64,000 bases of DNA. It comes from a virus. The DNA lies in IMG/VR virus record IMGVR_UViG_3300021197_001789, positions 1-64,000 of that record. One strand, given 5' to 3'. The translations under genes and the position numbers were made by a program. This document shows, piece by piece, positions 60,111 to 64,000 of this stretch; the stretch's first letter is position 1; the number at the start of each line of letters is the position of its first letter. The notes beneath the pieces were generated by a model, which was not told the DNA's origin, made no database searches, and saw nothing but the letters and a program-made list of their open reading frames with translations.

Positions 60111-60893
60111 TTATACAGTAAATTCCGCATAGCTTGTTTGTGTAGGACTACCCTCCTTCAACCATCTCTCTATATTCTCAACAGCTTGATGGAACTTCAT
60201 CTCCCCTCTGAAAAGCGTTTCGTCTGAACACTTAACCAGAGCGGGGTAGTAGGGGAAGGTCTTCTCTTGAACTACCCAATAGTAGTCTTTGATGTCAAAC
60301 ACCTTAGTATATATGTATGCTTGTATGTCATAGCTCCAGCTGTTTACATCGTAGCGAAATTTCTCTACACTACGTGCGCTCTTGCTATCCGTTATAAAGC
60401 CATCGCCTAAGCAATCAAGGAAACCTTTGACAGGCACACCATCAATATCTTCATTAAACTCAACCTGATATTTACCCTTAAGGTAACTATTGGTAAGTCC
60501 ACAAGCGTCTAATCGCTCGATCATATCGTTAGCTTTTTTCCAGTCTTCGCTAGATACTAGCGTTTGCCCTTTAGCTTCATGCTCTGACTCCATCTGAGCC
60601 TTGATATCCTTGTAATCTTTTGTCAACTTAGGGTTTTTAGCCTCTAGGGTTTTACTCTGACAACGCTCTAGTATATTACCCTCGTTAATTACGATGTAAT
60701 CGTTCATCGCTTTCTCACGCTCAAACAATAGCATGTCGTACATGGTACCAAACACTAAAGCATCAGAGGTGTATTTAATCTCACCCCTCATCTTCATCTC
60801 CCAGAGGCGCATGTCTCCGAGAGCGTATTTGATAGAGGAGTAGGACAGATGCCCCTTACCTACCTTTTCGGTTAGTTGCTCTCTTAGACTCAT
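60111..60893 (-). CDS. Exonuclease, PD-(D/E)XK (exodeoxyribonuclease VIII-like) (260 aa)
   Basis: Probable 5'-3' exonuclease that makes single strands for annealing. It opens with SYSSIKYALGDMRLWEMKM and ALVFGTMYDMLLFEREKAM, the helix with Gly that precedes the catalytic core in RecE-like/DUF3799 nucleases. The core DGVPVKGFLDCLGDGFITDSK supplies the D...D-x-K residues, followed by YDIQAYIYTKVFDIKDYYW. Length is typical. The ATG overlaps the annealing-protein gene's stop by four bases, the classic exonuclease/annealase pair. Confidence 0.8.
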   Translation of the reverse strand: MSLREQLTEKVGKGHLSYSSIKYALGDMRLWEMKMRGEIKYTSDALVFGTMYDMLLFEREKAMNDYIVINEGNILERCQSKTLEAKNPKLTKDYKDIKAQMESEHEAKGQTLVSSEDWKKANDMIERLDACGLTNSYLKGKYQVEFNEDIDGVPVKGFLDCLGDGFITDSKSARSVEKFRYDVNSWSYDIQAYIYTKVFDIKDYYWVVQEKTFPYYPALVKCSDETLFRGEMKFHQAVENIERWLKEGSPTQTSYAEFTV

Positions 60894-61504
60894 CGTACAA
60901 ACTTCTTGATACCTTCGATTTGCTTCTCGGTAAGTTGGTCACCCTTCTTTTCCATGAAGAACGCAAAGGCTTTTGCTTTGTCTGTCTGTGATTTAATGTA
61001 GTCGATAGCCTTACTCATAAGGTCTGGGTCTTTAGCAGCTGCCTTAGTGCTTCGGGTAGACTTGGCAGCTCCTTTACTGGGAGTGGCCTTAGCAGGTTTT
61101 GATGATAGTGTACTGTTTGTCTCAGATGTTAACCTTATGCCACCACCTTGCTTAGCAATAGCTTCGTTGACCTCGTTAGCGGAGGCAATAGACGTGTCTA
61201 TCCCTATACCCATCATAGCTAAGGCTCTACCTATAGCTGATGTCTCGCAGTTCTCAACATAGCTTGTCTTGTTAATGTTGCTACTACCTTGCGTTTCATG
61301 TGCATGTCCACTCGCTATGATACGTTGTGATGGATCAGCAACGATAGCCTTACAGACACACATGTTTGAATCTAATGCCGTAAACTCTGTCGATAGAGTC
61401 CAGTTTTTGTACTCCTCTTCCTGACGGAAGAACTTGATACGCTCGTTTACCTCAACGTACTGTTTGCCACGTATGTTCGTGGTCTTGAATTTGTAATTAC
61501 TCAT
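60890..61504 (-). CDS. Single-strand annealing protein (Erf/Sak3-type) (204 aa)
   Basis: Recombinase that anneals complementary strands. The N-terminus (RGKQYVEVNERIKFFRQEE) and the conserved NKTSYVENCETSAIGRALA, MMGIGIDTSIASANEVNEA match what I know of Erf/Sak3-type annealases. A basic, flexible C-terminus (SSKPAKATPSKGAAKSTRS) follows with a small terminal helix, often partner-binding. It lies directly upstream of the exonuclease (ATGA overlap) and behind a TATATTTG promoter. Confidence 0.75.
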   Translation of the reverse strand: MSNYKFKTTNIRGKQYVEVNERIKFFRQEEEYKNWTLSTEFTALDSNMCVCKAIVADPSQRIIASGHAHETQGSSNINKTSYVENCETSAIGRALAMMGIGIDTSIASANEVNEAIAKQGGGIRLTSETNSTLSSKPAKATPSKGAAKSTRSTKAAAKDPDLMSKAIDYIKSQTDKAKAFAFFMEKKGDQLTEKQIEGIKKFVR

Positions 61505-61526
61505 AATGTATTAAATTTAATTATTG

Positions 61527-61534
61527 CAAATATA
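61527..61534 (-). promoter_or_regulatory. Leftward promoter TATATTTG before the annealing gene
   Basis: The minus strand reads TATATTTG at 61534-61527; the annealing-protein ATG lies 22 bases downstream after an AT-rich leader. It probably drives the recombination operon. Confidence 0.6.
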
Positions 61535-61559
61535 CTGTTTATTAATGATTTATCCTAAT

Positions 61560-61958
61560 TTATTCTACTAAATAGTAGTGTCCTTTCACCTCTTCATGTA
61601 TTTCTATGTACTTGATGAGTGCGTTGAATAGATCTACCGATCCTTCCTTCATGCCTGATAAGGCACGTTTATAATCTATACGCTCGGTCTGATTAGAGCC
61701 TAGTAGTTCGTCTATTATATCCTCACCCGCAGCCTTCCCCATGATGTCATTCATAAGGTCGCTGAGCGTATCGTCTGCCACGTTGCGGAACAGGTGTATT
61801 ATCTCAAAAGCAGACCACTCCACCCAATCATCCACACCGAATGATGCTAGATCTATCATGCACATATGCAGTGCAACGTCTACTACCTTGTCATCCCTAT
61901 CCTCAAGGTAGTCTATTATTATTTGAACCGCTTCTTCACTCGTCATCTGTAAATCCAT
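61560..61958 (-). CDS. Hypothetical acidic helical protein (132 aa)
   Basis: Mostly helical acidic protein (SEEAVQIIIDYLEDRDDKV, VEWSAFEIIHLFRNVADDT) with no membrane segment. I do not recognise it. It overlaps the upstream gene by 23 bases. It is followed by the promoter of the annealing gene. Confidence 0.6.
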   Translation of the reverse strand: MDLQMTSEEAVQIIIDYLEDRDDKVVDVALHMCMIDLASFGVDDWVEWSAFEIIHLFRNVADDTLSDLMNDIMGKAAGEDIIDELLGSNQTERIDYKRALSGMKEGSVDLFNALIKYIEIHEEVKGHYYLVE

Positions 61959-62166
61959 AAAGGTTACACTCTTTGCGGAACGTATCCATAGAGTTTATAA
62001 AATTGAAATTCTTTATAGTGTTTGTCTTGTCGTACCTGTGCTTATCGTAAGCGTTGACAAACAACTTGATTAAATGCATGGCATCTAAACATCTGTTCTG
62101 GGTGTATGCTCGAACCTCAGGATCGTCACTCATGGGGTTGAACTTTACTTTACTCTCATTATGCAT
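61936..62166 (-). CDS. Hypothetical protein (76 aa)
   Basis: 76-residue soluble protein, with DDPEVRAYTQNRCLDAMHL and a Asn/Phe-rich region (KTNTIKNFNFINSMDTF). Not recognised. It overlaps the upstream membrane peptide gene and the downstream acidic gene. Confidence 0.6.
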   Translation of the reverse strand: MHNESKVKFNPMSDDPEVRAYTQNRCLDAMHLIKLFVNAYDKHRYDKTNTIKNFNFINSMDTFRKECNLYGFTDDE

Positions 62167-62263
62167 TTGTTTTGAGGTTTATATAGGTTAATATTATTAT
62201 ACTGAATAGCCATATCATGGCGGTTATTATTTTTGCCCTTCGGCTGCTTGGGTTAGTTATCAT
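62159..62263 (-). CDS. Single-TM micropeptide (34 aa)
   Basis: The 34-codon frame begins MITNPSSRRAKIITAMIWLF and has one span (IITAMIWLFSIIILTYI). A basic N-terminus before the span predicts N-in topology. It overlaps the upstream 26-residue peptide's end by 11 bases and the downstream gene's start. Tight overlap supports reality. Function unknown; holin-like or regulatory membrane peptides are possible. Confidence 0.45.
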   Translation of the reverse strand: MITNPSSRRAKIITAMIWLFSIIILTYINLKTNA

Positions 62264-62333
62264 GCTTCATCCTTTGGTGTTCTAAATAGCACCCAAGAAT
62301 TGTAGCTACTATAACTATAATTATTATTGACAT
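62253..62333 (-). CDS. Single-TM micropeptide (26 aa)
   Basis: The 26-codon frame reads MSIIIIVIVATILGCYLEHQ and then RMKHDN: one hydrophobic span at the very N-terminus and a basic C-terminal tail, so N-out topology is likely. Its start overlaps the upstream gene's end by 10 bases. Function unknown; a frame this short may be fortuitous. Confidence 0.45.
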   Translation of the reverse strand: MSIIIIVIVATILGCYLEHQRMKHDN

Positions 62334-62794
62334 TGTATTTTATATATTGTTTCGTTTTTATTTGCTACGCTGTGCTTCTCACCTATGTAGTAGTTCCAAT
62401 AGGCTTTGACACTACATGCATCTTTGTACCTATCTGGCATACATTGTGGAGGGTTTGTAAAAAACCCATCAGGCATACCATGAGGAGGTAGAAGCAGTGC
62501 TTCTTTGCATTTAGTTATTGTCAAATGTACCTTACCATATCGCCTTGTGTACTCTTCACCTAAAGCAATCATATGGTTATACAGCCAATAGTATTGAGGC
62601 TTATTAGCCCTAGCCCACACAGTAGACGGATGGTTGTAGTGAGCCTTCTTGTATGGCACATTATCTCCGTTATCATAGTGGTGGTGCGCTGTGCATAGCA
62701 TCTGTGCTGACTCAAGGATCATCTTGACCACGTGCTTATCATACTGATATTCAGCAGCTTTCTGTGGGTTTTTGTGTAAGTAAAATATATTCAT
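62324..62794 (-). CDS. Conserved phage protein with KHVVKM motif (156 aa)
   Basis: Begins MNIFYLHKNPQKAAEYQYD then KHVVKMILESAQMLCTAHH, and later HYNHPSTVWARANKPQYYW and PPQCMPDRYKDACSVKAYW. The pattern (K-H-V-V-K-M, then H-P-S-x-V-W-x-R, then P-P-x-x-M-P-D) is one I recall from many unrelated phages. Such proteins are sometimes labelled as DNA-glycosylase-like, but I cannot confirm this. Several His and Asp residues could be catalytic. Location in the DNA-metabolism block fits a DNA role. Confidence 0.6.
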   Translation of the reverse strand: MNIFYLHKNPQKAAEYQYDKHVVKMILESAQMLCTAHHHYDNGDNVPYKKAHYNHPSTVWARANKPQYYWLYNHMIALGEEYTRRYGKVHLTITKCKEALLLPPHGMPDGFFTNPPQCMPDRYKDACSVKAYWNYYIGEKHSVANKNETIYKIQCQ

Positions 62795-62810
62795 GTGTTA
62801 AATTAATTAG

Positions 62811-62926
62811 TGTGAGTGGGGGGAATCGAACCCCCCTGTTAAACCATATAAAACAGTCGGCCATATGGTACACACCCATGTAAAGGACATCACCCCTCTA
62901 CGGAAAGACCGAATCCAGACACTCAC
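62811..62926 (-). ncRNA. Expanded tRNA-like element
   Basis: The minus strand has a perfect 7-bp acceptor (GTGAGTG/CACTCAC), discriminator A and a 5-bp T arm (GGGGG-TTCGATT-CCCCC), just like a tRNA. The inner part is about 84 bases, far longer than normal, and holds ACCATAT/ATATGGT inverted repeats and a CTGTT/AACAG stem instead of clear D and anticodon arms. No CCA is encoded. It lies between two leftward genes and may be a processing signal or a tRNA with an insert. A loop TCCTTTA would read as CTT but lacks U33, so the identity is not assigned. Confidence 0.55.
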
Positions 62927-62932
62927 AGAGGG

Positions 62933-63121
62933 TTAGTGTTCCAATCCCTCTAAAATCTCCTTTGCTTTGTATGTAGCATAAGAGCGTTGTTGTATTGATG
63001 TACCGCATCTCTGCGGTGTAGGTAAGGACAACGAGGCATTGTCGTACGTGTATGTAGTTGCCCCTCGTTGGATAGCATCAGCTATCAGTTCCGTCTGTTG
63101 TATCTTCTGTTGTAGTGTCAT
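62933..63121 (-). CDS. Hypothetical small protein (62 aa)
   Basis: 62-residue protein with a helical start (QQKIQQTELIADAIQRGAT), a Thr/Tyr-rich middle and a helical end. It overlaps the next upstream gene by 44 bases and is followed directly by the tRNA-like element. No family recognised. Confidence 0.5.
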   Translation of the reverse strand: MTLQQKIQQTELIADAIQRGATTYTYDNASLSLPTPQRCGTSIQQRSYATYKAKEILEGLEH

Positions 63122-63314
63122 CGTTAGGGTTGTTTACGTTGTTCATTAATTGATCGTAGTAGTGTCTGCACTCCTCAGTTCTCATGCGCCATTGCATCGC
63201 AATAACAAGCAGTTCCTTTTTGCTGTGTTTTTTGAGGGCTGACTTGATCTGATCTTTTGACCAATCAAGCAATGGGTTTTCCATTATTGCTTTGTTTCTT
63301 TCTTCGTTTGTCAT
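63078..63314 (-). CDS. Hypothetical small protein with acidic tail (78 aa)
   Basis: 78 residues. A helical basic core (DQIKSALKKHSKKELLVIA, MQWRMRTEECRHYYDQLMN) is followed by an acidic Thr/Asp tail (NPNDDTTTEDTTDGTDS). A leucine-rich helical core with an acidic tail suggests a binding protein. Not recognised. Confidence 0.55.
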   Translation of the reverse strand: MTNEERNKAIMENPLLDWSKDQIKSALKKHSKKELLVIAMQWRMRTEECRHYYDQLMNNVNNPNDDTTTEDTTDGTDS

Positions 63315-63332
63315 TTTATATAATGTTTATAT

Positions 63333-63512
63333 TTAATCTCTTTTCCTACCCCATAACATATCACGCGGCATCTCATCGAATACCACCATGCTATCTTTCT
63401 CGCTAGGTGCGTTTTGTACTAAGGTCATTGCCTCTTCTCTTGTTAGGTCTGTGAATAGAATTTCCTTGTCGAAGTTATCTCTATGCACTCGGTATACTGC
63501 GTAATCTTTCAT
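63333..63512 (-). CDS. Hypothetical small protein (59 aa)
   Basis: The start MKDYAVYRVHRDNFDKEIL (63512) is chosen because its ATG overlaps the upstream stop as ATGA; a start 27 bases further up is possible. It is 59 residues, soluble, alpha/beta with DLTREEAMTLVQNAPSEKD. No known function. Confidence 0.55.
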   Translation of the reverse strand: MKDYAVYRVHRDNFDKEILFTDLTREEAMTLVQNAPSEKDSMVVFDEMPRDMLWGRKRD

Positions 63513-63679
63513 TTTATTTTGTTTTGTATTTCTCTCCATGCTTCTGGGTACTCATCGATCAGTATGCGCTTGAGTTGTTGTAACTCACTCCACATCTCTT
63601 TGATTACCTTAGCTTGGTTCTTAATTGTTTTAGCTCTGTCTATTCTTTCTCTGTTTTTAGCTCGTTCTTGTATTCCCAT
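63509..63679 (-). CDS. Small charged helical protein (56 aa)
   Basis: 56-codon frame, MGIQERAKNRERIDRAKTIK then EMWSELQQLKRILIDEYPE, helical and strongly charged. The stop overlaps the next ATG as ATGA. It is the first gene of the leftward block, just left of the non-coding region with repeats, so it is probably very early. Confidence 0.55.
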   Translation of the reverse strand: MGIQERAKNRERIDRAKTIKNQAKVIKEMWSELQQLKRILIDEYPEAWREIQNKIK

Positions 63680-63736
63680 TTGGTTATGCTATTAGGTGAG
63701 TTGATTCACTTATCTATTCGGCTCATGTTCATTTAT

Positions 63737-63915
63737 AATGAGCGCAATTTATGATAATCGTTCATCTTACTTCTGTTTTAGTTATATTTAATTGCATATA
63801 ATTCTAAGAGTTGTGCGTCTTTTATATGTGATAGCATATATACGTGGTTAATAATACCCCTATTTTAGGGGTGTTTCTTACCTTGATTTAGTTTAATGAG
63901 CGCATTTTATGATAA
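63737..63915. repeat. Direct repeat AATGAGCGCA..TTTATGATAA
   Basis: The 21-base copies at 63737-63757 and 63895-63915 differ at one position (A/T at base 11), 158 bases apart. Both lie in the upstream region of the leftward block. They could be regulator- or initiator-binding sites or parts of phage promoters. Function is unknown. Confidence 0.7.
63856..63872. repeat. Perfect hairpin with three-base loop
   Basis: ACCCCTA-TTT-TAGGGGT, a 7-bp stem and a 3-base loop, the same size class as those near 3241-4224. No T tract follows on either strand that would make a good terminator. Confidence 0.6.
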
Positions 63916-63926
63916 ACGGGCGCAAA

Positions 63927-63981
63927 TGTCCATTTATTTACCCTTGTTGGACAGACGTGGGTAATGTGTCCATCTTATTAC
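63927..63981. repeat. TGTCCAT direct repeats with inverted TGGACA
   Basis: TGTCCATTTATTTAC (63927-63941) and TGTCCATCTTATTAC (63967-63981) are near copies 40 bases apart, with TGGACA (63948-63953) inverted between them. Such sets are typical of operator or iteron sites. Confidence 0.55.
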
Positions 63982-64000
63982 TCTCGTTATATTGTTTAAT

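Larger units (their letters stand above)
63680..64000. other. Non-coding control region with repeats at the window end
   Basis: 321 bases without a gene. It contains two near-identical direct repeats, a perfect hairpin and paired TGTCCAT elements (listed separately), and A+T-rich stretches. As the upstream region of the leftward DNA-metabolism block it is a likely promoter/operator or origin region. Confidence 0.5.

Noticed and set aside
62812-62926. tRNA-Lys(CTT) assignment
   Set aside because: The loop TCCTTTA lacks the U before the anticodon and its stem pairs poorly, and the interior is too long; the identity is left open.
1-64000. CRISPR array, IS element, integrase or attachment site
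   Set aside because: No regularly spaced repeats, transposase or recombinase motifs, or tRNA-targeted duplications were seen by reading.

Overview
The window is most of a double-stranded DNA tailed phage genome, probably podovirus-like, with a host in the Bacteroidota (Flavobacteriia-like, probably marine). The reasons are as follows. Recognisable terminase, portal, scaffold and capsid genes stand in order. There is no tape-measure, tail-tube or sheath gene, but there are very large virion proteins (2471 and 2909 residues). Promoters match the Bacteroidota consensus TAnnTTTG, and start codons have A-rich leaders without Shine-Dalgarno sequences. The replication protein has a BT4734/VirE-type N-terminus typical of Bacteroidetes elements, and the tail protein carries GCTD..DNYNP repeats like those of marine Bacteroidetes surface proteins. 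I see no integrase, repressor module, IS element or CRISPR array, so a virulent life style is likely.

Layout: positions 1-3877 hold small leftward genes, a tRNA-Tyr and tRNA-like RNAs. Positions 3878-4777 are a non-coding divergent control region full of small dyads (candidate origin and early promoter region). Positions 4778-53831 are one long rightward late block with a single minus-strand gene inside it (10668-11090). In order it holds virion-associated GG-motif proteins, a DUF5675-type lysis candidate, LamG-like fibre proteins, a small-gene cluster with a double GroES-like co-chaperonin, HNH proteins, terminase, portal, a paralogous decoration-protein cluster, scaffold, major capsid protein, a second paralogous decoration cluster, neck/tail adaptors, the giant tail protein, internal/ejection proteins including a 2909-residue polyvalent protein with a zinc-peptidase motif, a holin/lysis cassette, an outer-membrane beta-barrel candidate and an Hsp20 chaperone. 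Positions 53818-63679 are a leftward DNA-metabolism block: DnaA-domain-IV-like HTH protein, B12-dependent ribonucleotide reductase, nuclease-like protein, endonuclease I, primase-helicase, nucleotide-pyrophosphohydrolase-like protein, SSB-like protein, exonuclease, annealing protein and small genes. Positions 63680-64000 are a non-coding region with direct repeats.

If the molecule is circular or permuted, the two leftward blocks (63679 to 53818 and 3877 to 1) read in the same direction and the two non-coding regions are the control points. Replication probably combines the primase-helicase, SSB-like protein and an exonuclease/annealing recombination pair, with RNR supplying dNTPs. No DNA or RNA polymerase gene is seen here. 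The most unusual signals are a dense cluster of perfect short hairpins, mostly with three-base loops (TTC/GAA), across two duplicated basic-protein genes and the adjacent control region; tRNA-like RNAs that keep only the acceptor and T arms; a T10 tract that splits the start of the giant ejection gene from its promoter-proximal ATG; and membrane micropeptides. All functional calls are from reading motifs by eye; no database search was run.
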